Origin: Cellulomonas sp. S1-8
GTDB taxonomy: Bacteria > Actinomycetota > Actinomycetes > Actinomycetales > Cellulomonadaceae
Length of the DNA stretch: 64,000 nt
NCBI RefSeq assembly: GCF_026184235.1
Contig: NZ_CP110806.1
Coordinates: 434,001-498,000, forward strand
Reading direction: 5' to 3'
This document shows, one piece after another, positions 43,590 through 52,067 of this stretch; position 1 is the first letter of the stretch, and every line of letters starts with the position of its first letter. The position numbers were made by a program, and so were the translations under genes. The notes below the pieces were generated by a model. It worked only from the letters and a program-made list of their open reading frames with translations, made no database searches and was not told where the DNA came from.

Positions 43590-43595
43590 GCGGAC

Positions 43596-44543
43596 TCAGC
43601 CGTACCGCTCGACGAGCGCGGCGCCGATCGCGGCCAGGTGGTCCCGCACGCCCGGGGGGCCGGTGACCTCGAGCCACTCGACCAGCCCGGCGAGCTCGCC
43701 CGCGAGCGCGTACTCGTTGTAGCCGCGGATCACGACCTGGACGCGACCGTCGGGCGTGGCACCGCCGACCTCGAGCCGGCCGCCGAGCATCATGCGCAGC
43801 AGGTACATCCCGTCGGGTGCGCACAGCGCCTGGAGCTCGACGGGGGTGCGTCGGCGGTCGACCTCGTCGGCGATCTCGCGCCAGCTCGCGGCGAGGTCGA
43901 AGTCCTCGGGTCGGTGCACGGGATCGTCGGTGAGGTCGGCGGACGACACACGGTCGATCCGGAACGTCCGCCGGCCCGCCTCGGTCCCGCAGACGAGGTA
44001 CCACGCCGGCCCTTTGGCGACGACGCCGAGCGGGTGGACGGTCCTCTCGGTCGCGGCGCCCTGGCCGTCGACGTAGCCGAGCCGCACCTGGACGCCGCGG
44101 ATCACCGCGTCCTGGAGGTCGTCGAGGTAGCGCGGAGGCGGGTGCTCGGCCGGGCTCGCCCCCCAGTGTCGCGGGTCCCTGACCAGCGACGACGCCGCGG
44201 CCTCGGCCTGCACCCGGAAGGGCTCCGGCAGCGCGCGGACGAGCTTGCGCAGTGCGGCCTTCACGGTGGGCGTCGCGACCGAGGCCGGGCCGGCGACGAG
44301 GAACAGGGCGCGGGTCTCGCCCGCCGTCAGCCCGGACAGGTCCGTGCGGGCCCCGCCGACGAGCCGCCAGCCACCGCCCCGGCCCTGCATCGAGTACACG
44401 GGCACCCCGGCCATCGCCAGGGCGTCGAGGTCGCGGCGGGCGGTGCGCTCGGAGACCTCCAGCTCACGGGCGACCTCCGCTGCGGTCACCTGCTCGCGCT
44501 GCTGGAGCAGCAGCAGGATGGCCACCAGGCGGTCGGCTCGCAC
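43596..44543 (-). CDS. HTH-WYL transcriptional regulator
   Basis: The start is GTG 44543 (VRADRLVAILLLLQQRE), the usual first segment of WYL regulators; a GTG at 44573 would add 10 residues and lie in the operator. The N-terminal helix-turn-helix spans AAEVARELEVSERTARRDLDAL. The WYL domain has its signature in AWYLVCGTEAGRRTFRIDRV, and a WCX-like C-terminal part ends RDHLAAIGAALVERYG. WYL domains bind nucleotides or DNA and often control defence or metabolic genes. The likely target is the divergent epoxide hydrolase. Confidence 0.92.
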   Translation of the reverse strand: MRADRLVAILLLLQQREQVTAAEVARELEVSERTARRDLDALAMAGVPVYSMQGRGGGWRLVGGARTDLSGLTAGETRALFLVAGPASVATPTVKAALRKLVRALPEPFRVQAEAAASSLVRDPRHWGASPAEHPPPRYLDDLQDAVIRGVQVRLGYVDGQGAATERTVHPLGVVAKGPAWYLVCGTEAGRRTFRIDRVSSADLTDDPVHRPEDFDLAASWREIADEVDRRRTPVELQALCAPDGMYLLRMMLGGRLEVGGATPDGRVQVVIRGYNEYALAGELAGLVEWLEVTGPPGVRDHLAAIGAALVERYG

Positions 44544-44563
44544 GCGGACGACACTGCCAGGGA

Positions 44564-44586
44564 AACCGGTCACTGGGTGACCGGTT
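44564..44586. promoter_or_regulatory. Perfect palindromic operator between the WYL and hydrolase genes
   Basis: AACCGGTCAC (44564-44573) and GTGACCGGTT (44577-44586) are perfect arms around TGG. It lies 20 bp from each start codon of the divergent pair (44543 and 44607), so a dimer there would block both promoters. The WYL regulator is the obvious candidate protein. Confidence 0.85.
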
Positions 44587-44606
44587 CCGGTCGCGACGAT
44601 GGCGGC

Positions 44607-45596
44607 ATGACCTCACCGACGAGTCCCACCACCCACGTCCGCGCGTTCGATACGACCGCCTTCCCCGAGCCCACCCTCGTCCCCGTGAACGGGGTGCAGC
44701 TGGAGGTGTTCGAGGCCGGCCGCGAGAACGTCGGGAAGCCGATCGTGCTCTGCCACGGCTGGCCCGAGCTCGCGTTCTCGTGGCGCCACCAGGTGCCGGC
44801 GCTCGTCGCGGCGGGCTACCACGTGATCGTCCCCCACCAGCGGGGGTACGGCGGCTCGTCCCGCCCGCCCGAGGTGACCGCCTACGACATCGAGCACCTG
44901 ACGGGGGACCTCGTCGCCCTTCTCGACCACTACGGGTACGAGGACGCCACGTTCGTCGGTCACGACTGGGGGGCCATGGTCGTGTGGAGCCTGGCTCTGC
45001 TGCACCCGCAGCGCGTCGAGCGGCTGATCGCCCTGAGCCTGCCGTACCAGGAGCGCGGGGAGCGACCCTGGATCGAGGCCATGGAGGCCGTGCTCGGCGG
45101 CGACTTCTACTTCGTGCACGTCAACCGGCAGCCGGGCGTCGCCGACGCCGTCCTCGACGAGCACACCGCCCGGTTCCTGCGGAACCTGTACCGCAAGAAC
45201 GAGCCCCCGCGAGCGCCCCAGCCGGGCATGGCGCTGATCGACCTCGCGATGGCGGAGGAGCCGCTCGGCGAGCCCCTCATGAGCGAGCGCGAGCTGGCCG
45301 TCTTCGTCTCCGCGTTCGAGTCGACGGGGTTCACGAGCAGCATCAACTGGTACCGCAACCTGGACCGCGACTGGCACCTGCTCGCAGACGTGGACCCCAT
45401 CGTCCGGCAGCCCGCACTCATGATCTACGGCGAGCGTGACATGGTCGCGCGGTCGCAGAGGCTCACCGAGTTCGTGCCGGACGTGGACGTGGTCAGCCTC
45501 GACTGCGGCCACTGGATCCAGCAGGAGAAGCCGGAGGAGGTCAACCGGGTGATCGTCGACTGGCTGGACCGGCGCGATGCCACGAGTCAGTCGTAG
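44607..45596 (+). CDS. Epoxide hydrolase (alpha/beta hydrolase)
   Basis: This 329-residue protein has the oxyanion motif HGWPE, the nucleophile elbow GHDWGA with catalytic Asp, SINWYRNLDRDW with a Tyr that polarises the epoxide in this family, and DCGHWIQQE holding the catalytic His. The domain order and length agree with soluble epoxide hydrolases. The WYL regulator next door and its shared palindrome suggest induced expression by the substrate or a related compound. Confidence 0.9.
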   Translation: MTSPTSPTTHVRAFDTTAFPEPTLVPVNGVQLEVFEAGRENVGKPIVLCHGWPELAFSWRHQVPALVAAGYHVIVPHQRGYGGSSRPPEVTAYDIEHLTGDLVALLDHYGYEDATFVGHDWGAMVVWSLALLHPQRVERLIALSLPYQERGERPWIEAMEAVLGGDFYFVHVNRQPGVADAVLDEHTARFLRNLYRKNEPPRAPQPGMALIDLAMAEEPLGEPLMSERELAVFVSAFESTGFTSSINWYRNLDRDWHLLADVDPIVRQPALMIYGERDMVARSQRLTEFVPDVDVVSLDCGHWIQQEKPEEVNRVIVDWLDRRDATSQS

Positions 45597-45876
45597 GCCG
45601 TCCACGGGTCGGCGCGGACACGTTCGTCGACTGCCGCGGCGTCGTCGAACTGTGCGAAGTCGCCATGGTGGTCACTGTGTCGGCCGACGCCCGGGTCGGG
45701 CAAGACGCCCCGCGTGTCAGCAGTCCCTCACCGGTCGGAACGTCGTCAGCAACCCGTGATGGCGCCGATGATGCCCTGCTGGGTTCGTCGCGTCGAACGC
45801 CCTCCTGTCGATCGAGCCGTGCTCGCCGACGAGGACGGGGTAGCCGTCGACGACGGCAGCCGCGGACCCTGAGGCG
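45597..45876. other. Intergenic stretch with possible decayed coding pieces
   Basis: No intact gene is seen. On the minus strand, about 45592-45675, a frame reads GDFAQFDDAAAVDERVRADP and stops in the end of the epoxide hydrolase gene; the wording resembles the end of YciI-type proteins. A second minus-strand piece (about 45760-45860) reads AAVVDGYPVLVGEHGSIDRR and then appears to need a frame change to reach a stop. Both are too short to assign and are probably remnants. Confidence 0.3.
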
Positions 45877-46236
45877 TCAGACTCCCGCGGACTTCCGCGA
45901 CGCCCGCGTCAGCCGTTCGACGAGGTCGTCCGGGATGTGCTGCCGCGGTGGCGAGAAGGTGATGCCGGTCTTGGTCGCCTTCAGTCCGGCGGCCGCGATG
46001 TCGTCGGCGTGCTCGGAGATGGCGTCCGGACGCACGTACAGACCGCACTGCTTGCTGAACGCCGCATAGCTCGCGACGACCGAGTCGCCGATCCGGAAGC
46101 CGGGCATGTTGTAGGCCACGATCTCTTCCGCTTCCGGCAGGGCGTGGGCCAGGAGCGCGCGCAACCGCTTCAGCGAGGGCTGGAAGGGCTCGGGGGCGGC
46201 GGCGATGTAGGCGTCGTGGTCGGCCACCGTCGTCAT
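45877..46236 (-). CDS. DUF1801 protein (YdhG/frataxin-fold, iron-chaperone-like)
   Basis: The ATG at 46234-46236 follows GGGAGA. The 119-residue product has HDAYIAAAPEPFQPSLKRL, PEAEEIVAYNMPGFRI (the DUF1801 signature), SYAAFSKQCGLYVRP and a C-terminal TGITFSPPRQHIPDDLVERL. These are small cytoplasmic proteins with a frataxin-like fold and an uncertain role in iron handling. It is a single-gene unit, with the DUF2071 gene upstream on the same strand. Confidence 0.85.
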   Translation of the reverse strand: MTTVADHDAYIAAAPEPFQPSLKRLRALLAHALPEAEEIVAYNMPGFRIGDSVVASYAAFSKQCGLYVRPDAISEHADDIAAAGLKATKTGITFSPPRQHIPDDLVERLTRASRKSAGV

Positions 46237-46298
46237 GACTGCGTCTCCCGTCTGGGTTGGTCTGGTTCCAGTCTGCCGAACACGTCCTTCTGTCGGCG

Positions 46299-47051
46299 TC
46301 AGGGCGGCACGGGCCTCCGCGCGTCGACGGGCGTGCCGAACTCCGTGCGGACGCCGCGGGAGAACAGCACCGAGTCCGGCGGTCGGTGCGTCGTCCCCGG
46401 GATCCCGCACGCGGCGACGAGGCGGTCGTCGAGCGTGAGCAGCTCGGCCGCGCGCAGCGGCCAGGTCTCGTGCCGGTTGGGCACGTAGAGCGTCCGGCCG
46501 AAGGCGCGCGTGTGCAGCCCCCAGCGCGCGGTGAGGAACTCGGCCTCCGGGTCGCCGGGGGCGAGCGCCTCGCCCGGCCGCACGACGACGCGCGTCGTGG
46601 CGTCCCGCGGTCCGGGCCAGCGGCGTCGCGACGTGTACGCCAGGACGCCGTCGGCCTCCGTGACGCGCATCCGCGCCCACGTGTAGGGGAGCGCGAACAC
46701 CGCACGCGAGCCGAGGACGAACGCCAGCCGGGACGCCTCGAGCGTCAGGAAGACGACGCCCCGGCGGCCCTGCTCGTCGACCGAGTAGAGGCGGACGTTG
46801 GTCTCGGGGAACGTGCCGAGCCAGGGGAGGCCGGGGCCGTGCGCGGCACCCGCGCCGACCATGCGGAACGGTACGAGGCCGACCCAGCTGGAGCCGTCGT
46901 GGACGTCCGGTCGGGTGCCGGGCGGCATGAGGGGCGCGACGACGTCGGGTGCGACGCGCCAGTGGACGAAGGTGAGGTCGCGCCAGGACTGCCGCATGAT
47001 CGGCCGGCCGCCCAGCTCGGGCGCCGTCGCGGTCACCGGCTGGGGCTGCAT
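46299..47051 (-). CDS. DUF2071 protein (YqjF-like)
   Basis: The product has 250 residues from ATG 47049-47051. The DUF2071 pattern is present: RQSWRDLTFVHWRVAPDVV, PPGTRPDVHDGSSWVGLVPF, ETNVRLYSVDEQGRRGVVFL, and RWGLHTRAFGRTLYVPNRHE. The fold is related to acetoacetate decarboxylase-like barrels. Function is unknown. It is divergent from the phosphotransferase-like gene at 47123. Confidence 0.85.
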   Translation of the reverse strand: MQPQPVTATAPELGGRPIMRQSWRDLTFVHWRVAPDVVAPLMPPGTRPDVHDGSSWVGLVPFRMVGAGAAHGPGLPWLGTFPETNVRLYSVDEQGRRGVVFLTLEASRLAFVLGSRAVFALPYTWARMRVTEADGVLAYTSRRRWPGPRDATTRVVVRPGEALAPGDPEAEFLTARWGLHTRAFGRTLYVPNRHETWPLRAAELLTLDDRLVAACGIPGTTHRPPDSVLFSRGVRTEFGTPVDARRPVPP

Positions 47052-47122
47052 GGCGCCACTATGCACCCGCGCCCGGCGACCGGCAGGGCCTGCGCCCCCG
47101 TCGGCGCACCTACGCTCGTGAC

Positions 47123-47662
47123 GTGACCACCGACGTCGTCGTCCTCAACGGCGGGTCCAGCTCGGGCACCACGACGCTCGCGCGGGCGCTGCAGGGCATG
47201 CTCGACGACGCGTGGCTCCTGCTCGGTGTGGACGACCTCGTCGACGCCCTGCCCCAGAGGGGCCCGGGAGCGACCGCGACGATCGCCTTCCCACCGGACG
47301 GGTCCGTGGTGGTCGGGCCCACGTTCATGCGGGTCCAGGAAGCGTGGACGGCGGGCCTCGCCGCCATCGCGCGGGCCGGTGTCGGCGTGCTGATCGACGA
47401 CGTCCTCCTCGGCGGTGGCGCGTCGCAGGAGCGGCTCGCCGCGGCACTCGACGGTCTCGACGTGCTGTGGGTCGGCGTGCGGTGCGACGCCGACGTGGCT
47501 GCCGCGCGCGAGGCCGGCCGCGGGGACCGGGTGACCGGCATGGCGGTCGCGCAGGCCGACACCGTCCACCGTGGCGTCCGGTACGACGTCGAGGTCGACA
47601 CGTCACGGGCCTCGCCGCAGGACTGCGCCCGGCAGATCCTCGCGGTGCTGGCCCGACGGTGA
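47123..47662 (+). CDS. Chloramphenicol-phosphotransferase-like P-loop protein without the P-loop lysine
   Basis: This 179-residue protein resembles chloramphenicol 3-O-phosphotransferase: VVVLNGGSSSGTTTLARAL at the start, LLLGVDDLVDALPQ with the catalytic Asp region, VGVLIDDVLLGGG and a lid with VGVRCDADVAAAREAGRGDR. In the P-loop the invariant Lys (SSSGKST or SSSGKTT) is Thr16 here, in frame and with no sign of other damage. It is therefore either non-catalytic, uses another Lys/Arg, or is decaying. It should be cytoplasmic. Confidence 0.75.
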   Translation: MTTDVVVLNGGSSSGTTTLARALQGMLDDAWLLLGVDDLVDALPQRGPGATATIAFPPDGSVVVGPTFMRVQEAWTAGLAAIARAGVGVLIDDVLLGGGASQERLAAALDGLDVLWVGVRCDADVAAAREAGRGDRVTGMAVAQADTVHRGVRYDVEVDTSRASPQDCARQILAVLARR

Positions 47663-47677
47663 GCGGCGGGGTCGCCG

Positions 47678-48217
47678 TCAGCCGTCACGATCGGGTCGGT
47701 CCGGCGCCGCGAAGAGCGCCTGCATCTTGTCGATGCACTGCTCCTGCCCGGCCTGCGACTGCGCCCGTGTCTCCTCGTCCACGTACCCGGTCTCGGTCAG
47801 CGTCAGGCGCGTGCGCCCGTCCGGCAGGGGTTCGAGGACGACCACGTGCGGCACCTCGTCGGGCACGGTCGCCGGCACACCGGCATCGGCCGGGGCGAGG
47901 GGTGCCCCTGCGTCGTCCACGAACGTGCTGACGAACTCGAGGCGCTCGGGCGCCTGCACGGTCCGGAAGGACCACCGGTTGTGGATCCGGAAGCCGCCCC
48001 ACTCGTCCGGTGCCTGCATGGTCACGAGGGTCGAGCCGCCGACGCGCACGTCCACGTCCGCGCGCGGGCACGTGAAGCCGACGGGTCCCCACCACCGGCG
48101 GAGCAGGTCCGGGTCGCTCCATGCCGTCCACGCGACGTCGGGCGGTACGTCGAGCTCGCGGGAGACGACGACGGCGTGCTCCGTCGGGTGCGCGTGCTGC
48201 TGGTCGTCGGCGGTCAT
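47678..48217 (-). CDS. SRPBCC/AHSA1-family protein
   Basis: This 179-residue protein has the START-like AHSA1 pattern: VVVSRELDVPPDVAWTAWSD, PDLLRRWWGPVGFTCPRADV, VRVGGSTLVTMQAPDEWGGF, LEFVSTFVDDAG and a last helix with QAGQEQCIDKMQALF. Members bind hydrophobic ligands or assist chaperones. The gene is monocistronic. Confidence 0.88.
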   Translation of the reverse strand: MTADDQQHAHPTEHAVVVSRELDVPPDVAWTAWSDPDLLRRWWGPVGFTCPRADVDVRVGGSTLVTMQAPDEWGGFRIHNRWSFRTVQAPERLEFVSTFVDDAGAPLAPADAGVPATVPDEVPHVVVLEPLPDGRTRLTLTETGYVDEETRAQSQAGQEQCIDKMQALFAAPDRPDRDG

Positions 48218-48509
48218 CGGCTCTCCTCGGTGTCGCGGGTACGTGGTGGTGCAGACCGCCGACGCGCCCGGGACTCATCGCCCCCTCACCGTCGCCGCCT
48301 GGTCCCGTGGGGTGGCGGAACCCGCGCACGGACGACCGTCGTCGACGCCGGTGGTTCGAGCCCACGGGCACCTGCGCGAGCAGGCCGAGTACGACGGCGC
48401 GATGCGCCTCATCACCGCCAACCCCTGAGTCCGTCGCGACCAGCCGTGTCGGGGTGGCGGCGACGGGTGTCGCCGTGGCGCCGCTGCTGGCGCTCGAGCC
48501 GCCGGTACC
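48218..48509. other. Gene-free stretch with a short coding-like remnant
   Basis: About 290 bp has no supported gene. A plus-strand frame at 48351-48428 encodes VVRAHGHLREQAEYDGAMRL and stops at TGA; its codon pattern is coding-like, but it has no upstream continuation. GGTTCGAGCC at 48353-48362 resembles a tRNA T-loop, yet no cloverleaf could be built around it. Confidence 0.35.
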
Positions 48510-49217
48510 TCAGTCGGCGAGGGTGAGCTCGGCGCCGCAGGACGGGCAGCGCGTCCGGCCGAAGAGCTGGAGCAGCTCGGTCTCGACCTCGGCGTGGTCG
48601 TGCGCGCGGCAGAGCCCCACGAGCCGGGTCTCGGCCGGTCCGAGCTGCGCCGGGTCTGCCGGGTGCACCGACCCGTCTGCGTCGACAAGGTCGGCGTCGG
48701 TCGTCATGACGAGCCGGCCGTCTGCCGGCTCGAGGTACAGGTGCTCACCGCAGGACCTGCAGTCCAGCTCGATCTCCTCGTCGGCGAGGCCCGTGAGCCC
48801 GCGCTGCCAGACCGAGCCGTCCAGGGCTGCGACCACCCCGAGCGCGTACAGGACGTCGACTCGCGCACGGACGAGACCCAGCTTGTGCTCGGCGACGGGC
48901 CGCAGCCCGTCGATGTGCGTGGCATGGAGCCGCCGGACCTCGGCCCGGTGCAGCGGGCCGTCGGTCGAGGCGATGATGGCCGAGGCGAGGAACAGGGCCG
49001 GATCCACTGCGACGTCGCCGCGCGTGCCGGCGATCCTCGCCAGCGTGGGCAGCGCCTCGTAGCTCGCCGGTGCCACCGTGCCCTGGTGGCACAACCTCGA
49101 CCACAGCTCCTGCCAGACCGGTGCGTCCCAGTCCGACACCGAGGCGGCCTCGTCCAGCAGAGCCGGGACGCCGGCAGCACTCCCGTAGATGTCCCGCAGC
49201 CGCGACCAGTCCGTCAT
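48510..49217 (-). CDS. Hypothetical protein with C-terminal zinc-ribbon motifs
   Basis: The product has 235 residues. The first two thirds are helical with HEAT-like pairs (VPALLDEAASVSDWDAPVWQ, YEALPTLARIAGTRGDVAVD). Near the C-terminus CRSCGEHLYL and CPSCGAELTL are two CxxCG knuckles about 60 residues apart that could form one zinc site. No known family is recognised. It is divergent from the FAD monooxygenase gene. Confidence 0.7.
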   Translation of the reverse strand: MTDWSRLRDIYGSAAGVPALLDEAASVSDWDAPVWQELWSRLCHQGTVAPASYEALPTLARIAGTRGDVAVDPALFLASAIIASTDGPLHRAEVRRLHATHIDGLRPVAEHKLGLVRARVDVLYALGVVAALDGSVWQRGLTGLADEEIELDCRSCGEHLYLEPADGRLVMTTDADLVDADGSVHPADPAQLGPAETRLVGLCRAHDHAEVETELLQLFGRTRCPSCGAELTLAD

Positions 49218-49335
49218 GCCGACAGCCAACCACTGCCGGCGCTCGTCGTCGCTCGCGTCCCCGGCCGTCCGCGTCGGCGTCCCACCGGGCCGGACGCGTC
49301 GCGCACCGGTGAGGTCGTGCTGGCACCCTGTCACC

Positions 49336-50553
49336 GTGCCCCCATCCCTCGCCCCGACGGTGACCGTCGTCGGCGCCGGCATCACCGGGCTCGCGCTCGC
49401 GGCGCTGCTCGCGCGGACCGGCCGCGACGTGACGGTGCTCGAGCGCGCCACCGACCTCGGGCCGGTCGGCGCCGGTCTGCTGCTGCAGCACCTCGGCCAG
49501 GAGGTCTGCCACGAGCTGGGGATCGGCGAGGCGCTGGGCGCGGCGTCCTCGCCGATCCGTCGGGTGGACGGCCGCACGGTCCGCGGACTGCGGACGATGC
49601 AGCTCGCGTACGAGGACGTCGCACCGGGCAGCACCGCGTGGGGGGTGCACCGCGGGACGCTCTTCAGCCTGCTGCGCGGCGCTGCGCTGGAGGCAGGTGC
49701 GCGGATCGAGCCCGGGTGGGACGTGCGGGGCGCGCACCGCGCGGACGTCGGCGGCGGCCGCGGGACCGGTTGGGTCGTCACGGACGCCGCGGGACGCCGT
49801 CGCGAGGCCGGCGACCTGCTCGTCGGGGCCGATGGCGCCGCGTCGACCGTGCGACGCAGCACGGTCCGCACCCGGCTGGACCGTCCGTACCCGTGGGGCG
49901 CGTTGTGGTCGATCGTCCCGGACCCGGACGGCCTGAGCGGGGACGCGCTCATCCAGCGGTGGCGCGACACCCGGACCACCCTGGGGATCCTGCCCACCGG
50001 TGTCGGGCAGGCGTCGGTGTTCTGGTCCGCGCGGGTCTCGAGGATGCCCGCCCTGCTCGCGGCCGGTCCGGAGGCCTTCGTCGACGAGGTCGCACCGCTG
50101 GCCGGGCCCCTGGCACCGCTGGTCGAGCGCGTCGCCGCCGCCGGTCTGCTCCCGGCGCGCTACCGCGACGTCGTGGTCGACTCGCCCGTCACGCAGGGCG
50201 CAGCGCTCGTCGGGGACGCCGCTCACGCGATGAGCCCGCAGCTCGGCGCCGGCGCCAGCCTCGGCCTCGCGGACGCGTGGACGCTCGCCCAGGCCCTCGA
50301 CCGGCAGCCGACGCTGGCGCAGGCGCTCGAGGAGTACGCGACCGAGCGCCGCGCGCACCTGCGCTACTACCGCTGGTGGTCGCGGCTCCTCACCCCGACG
50401 TTCCAGTCGGGCCTCGTACCGCTCGGCCCGCCGCGCGACCTGGCGCTCGCCGTCGCGTTCCGCACCGCCCCGGTGCGTCGGCTGGCGACGGCGACGCTGC
50501 GGGGTGCGCAGACGTCCCCGTGGCGCACCTGGCACCTCCCACCGCCGGCCTGA
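49336..50553 (+). CDS. FAD-dependent monooxygenase
   Basis: The start is GTG 49336, giving 405 residues. The N-terminal VTVVGAGITGLALAALLARTG is the FAD fold; LLVGADGAASTVRR is the DG motif and AALVGDAAHAMSPQLGAGA the GD motif. The VGAGLLLQHLGQEVC segment is typical of UbiH/PhzS-like oxygenases. It is the third class A-type FAD monooxygenase gene in the window, after those at 2589 and 16633. The substrate is unknown. Confidence 0.88.
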   Translation: MPPSLAPTVTVVGAGITGLALAALLARTGRDVTVLERATDLGPVGAGLLLQHLGQEVCHELGIGEALGAASSPIRRVDGRTVRGLRTMQLAYEDVAPGSTAWGVHRGTLFSLLRGAALEAGARIEPGWDVRGAHRADVGGGRGTGWVVTDAAGRRREAGDLLVGADGAASTVRRSTVRTRLDRPYPWGALWSIVPDPDGLSGDALIQRWRDTRTTLGILPTGVGQASVFWSARVSRMPALLAAGPEAFVDEVAPLAGPLAPLVERVAAAGLLPARYRDVVVDSPVTQGAALVGDAAHAMSPQLGAGASLGLADAWTLAQALDRQPTLAQALEEYATERRAHLRYYRWWSRLLTPTFQSGLVPLGPPRDLALAVAFRTAPVRRLATATLRGAQTSPWRTWHLPPPA

Positions 50554-50631
50554 CGCCGACCTGCACCTCAAGGGGTACATATTTTTGCGCATCTCATGGA
50601 CACAGCGGCGCCACGCACGCAGGCTTGCTCC

Positions 50632-50925
50632 GTGTCGATCATCCAGCCCGTCGAGCCCACCAGCGTCGCCCGCGCGGCGCTGTCCGAGACCCTCAAGCGC
50701 TTCCGCCGCGAGGGCCTCCACGCCGACCCGCTGGTCTTCGGCAGCCACCGCCGGGCTGAGGCCGTCGTGATGCCCTGGGCGCTGTATGTGGCCGTCCTGC
50801 CGGCGATCGAGGACGCTCAGATCGCACCGGTGCTGCGTGAGCGGATGCACGACGGTCGCGAGCGGGTGTCCCTCGAGGACGCCATCGACGAGCTCGGATT
50901 CGACCGCGCTGAGTTCGACCTCTGA
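50632..50925 (+). CDS. Antitoxin-like small protein (upstream partner of a RelE/ParE-like gene)
   Basis: GTG 50632 gives 97 residues. It starts VSIIQPVEPTSVARAALSET, has a basic region (KRFRREG), then FGSHRRAEAVVMPWALYVAV, similar to Phd/YefM-type antitoxins, and ends in an acidic, toxin-binding type tail (LEDAIDELGFDRAEFDL). An AT-rich, promoter-like tract (TACATATTTTTGCGC) lies about 50 bp upstream, unlike the surrounding DNA. The next gene begins 8 bp later, so this is a classic two-gene unit. Confidence 0.68.
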   Translation: MSIIQPVEPTSVARAALSETLKRFRREGLHADPLVFGSHRRAEAVVMPWALYVAVLPAIEDAQIAPVLRERMHDGRERVSLEDAIDELGFDRAEFDL

Positions 50926-50933
50926 GCACGCCG

Positions 50934-51326
50934 GTGAAGTTGGACCTGCACCCGGACGTCGTGAGTGACATCCGGGCGCTGCCGAGTGAGGCCGCGAAGC
51001 GCGCCGCGATCGAGACGATCAGCCAGACCCGCAAGGGCGTGCGTGAGGGCAAGCCGCTGGAGTACCGCGCCGGGACCGGTGATCTGCGCGACTGTCGTAA
51101 GTGCTGCTTCGACACCCCCGGGCGCGAGGACAAGCCGCGATTCCGGCTCGTGTACCACGTGACCAGCGAGGACGACGTGCAGGTGCTGGCCGCAGACGTC
51201 ATCGCCGTCGGTGAGCGCGCCGCCCTGGCCGCGTACCACGAGGCTGCGCTCCGGCTGGGCGGACACCCTACGGACCGCGTACCCGCAGACTCGGACGACG
51301 AGCAGGACAACGACGAACGCGTCTGA
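50934..51326 (+). CDS. RelE/ParE-like toxin candidate
   Basis: The product has 130 residues from GTG 50934, 8 bp after the antitoxin-like gene. It begins LDLHPDVVSDIRALPSEAAK and holds DLRDCRKCCFDTPG and RFRLVYHVTSEDDVQVLAADVIAVGER, the strand order of the RelE/ParE fold, followed by an AYHEAALRLGG helix and a disordered acidic tail. RelE relatives cut mRNA at the ribosome and ParE relatives inhibit gyrase; which applies here is open. The acidic tail and Cys cluster are unusual. Confidence 0.65.
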   Translation: MKLDLHPDVVSDIRALPSEAAKRAAIETISQTRKGVREGKPLEYRAGTGDLRDCRKCCFDTPGREDKPRFRLVYHVTSEDDVQVLAADVIAVGERAALAAYHEAALRLGGHPTDRVPADSDDEQDNDERV

Positions 51327-51361
51327 TCGGTTCGGTCGAGTCGCGACCCTCACCGCCGATG

Positions 51362-51928
51362 TCAGTCGGCGTATCGCACCGCGTGGCGCACGTAGATCAC
51401 GCCGTTGTCGAACCGTCGGTGGTCCAGCAGCTCCAGGTCGAGCCGGACGCCCCGCGGCAGCGCGGGCTTGCCGCCGCCGACGAGCACCGGGTACAGCAGC
51501 AGCACGCACTCGTCGACGAGCCCGTGCCGGAACGCCTCGGCCCCGAGCGTCGCCCCGCCGATGCTGAGGTCCGCGGCGGACGTCTCCTTGATCCGTCGTA
51601 CCGCCGCGGGGTCGAGCTGCCGCTCGATCCTCGTCCGCGCCGTCGTCACCGCGTCGAGCGTCGTGGAGTAGACGACCTTGTCGGCGTCACGCCAGATCCC
51701 CGCGTACTCGCGGACGACGGCCGGTTCGTCCGTCAGCCAGTCGTCGTCCTCCCAGACGCGCATCGTCTCGTACATGCGCCGGCCGTAGAGCGACGTGCCG
51801 ATGCCGCGCTCGTGCTCGTTCCAGAACGCGTGCACCGCCTCGTCGGGTACCCCCCAGTCGAAGGAGCCGTGCTCGTCCTCCACGTAGCCGTCGAGCGAGG
51901 TGTTGGCTGCGTAGACGAGCTTGCCCAT
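51362..51928 (-). CDS. Dihydrofolate-reductase-like (RibD C-terminal) protein
   Basis: This 188-residue protein has the RibD-C/DHFR-like fold: LVYAANTSLDGYVEDEHGSFDW, YGRRMYETMRVWED, DKVVYSTTLDAV, LSIGGATLGAEAF, and PVLVGGGKPALPRGVRLDLEL. Such proteins bind NADPH. They are common in actinobacteria and probably reduce small heterocycles or are of unknown role. It is convergent with the toxin-antitoxin pair. Confidence 0.9.
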   Translation of the reverse strand: MGKLVYAANTSLDGYVEDEHGSFDWGVPDEAVHAFWNEHERGIGTSLYGRRMYETMRVWEDDDWLTDEPAVVREYAGIWRDADKVVYSTTLDAVTTARTRIERQLDPAAVRRIKETSAADLSIGGATLGAEAFRHGLVDECVLLLYPVLVGGGKPALPRGVRLDLELLDHRRFDNGVIYVRHAVRYAD

Positions 51929-52067
51929 GGGTGCCTCCGGTCGGACGGGGGCTCCAGGTTGGCAGCGTCACGGACGCACCGGCAAGAGACGGGAGGTGAC
52001 GCCACGGTCCCGGCCGTCGTCGAGGCGAGGGGGTGGCGGCCGTGCCACGGCCCTACCCTGTGCCGCC

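Noticed and set aside
48300..48375. tRNA-like T-loop GGTTCGAGCC
   Set aside because: No D-arm, anticodon stem or acceptor pairing could be formed around it.
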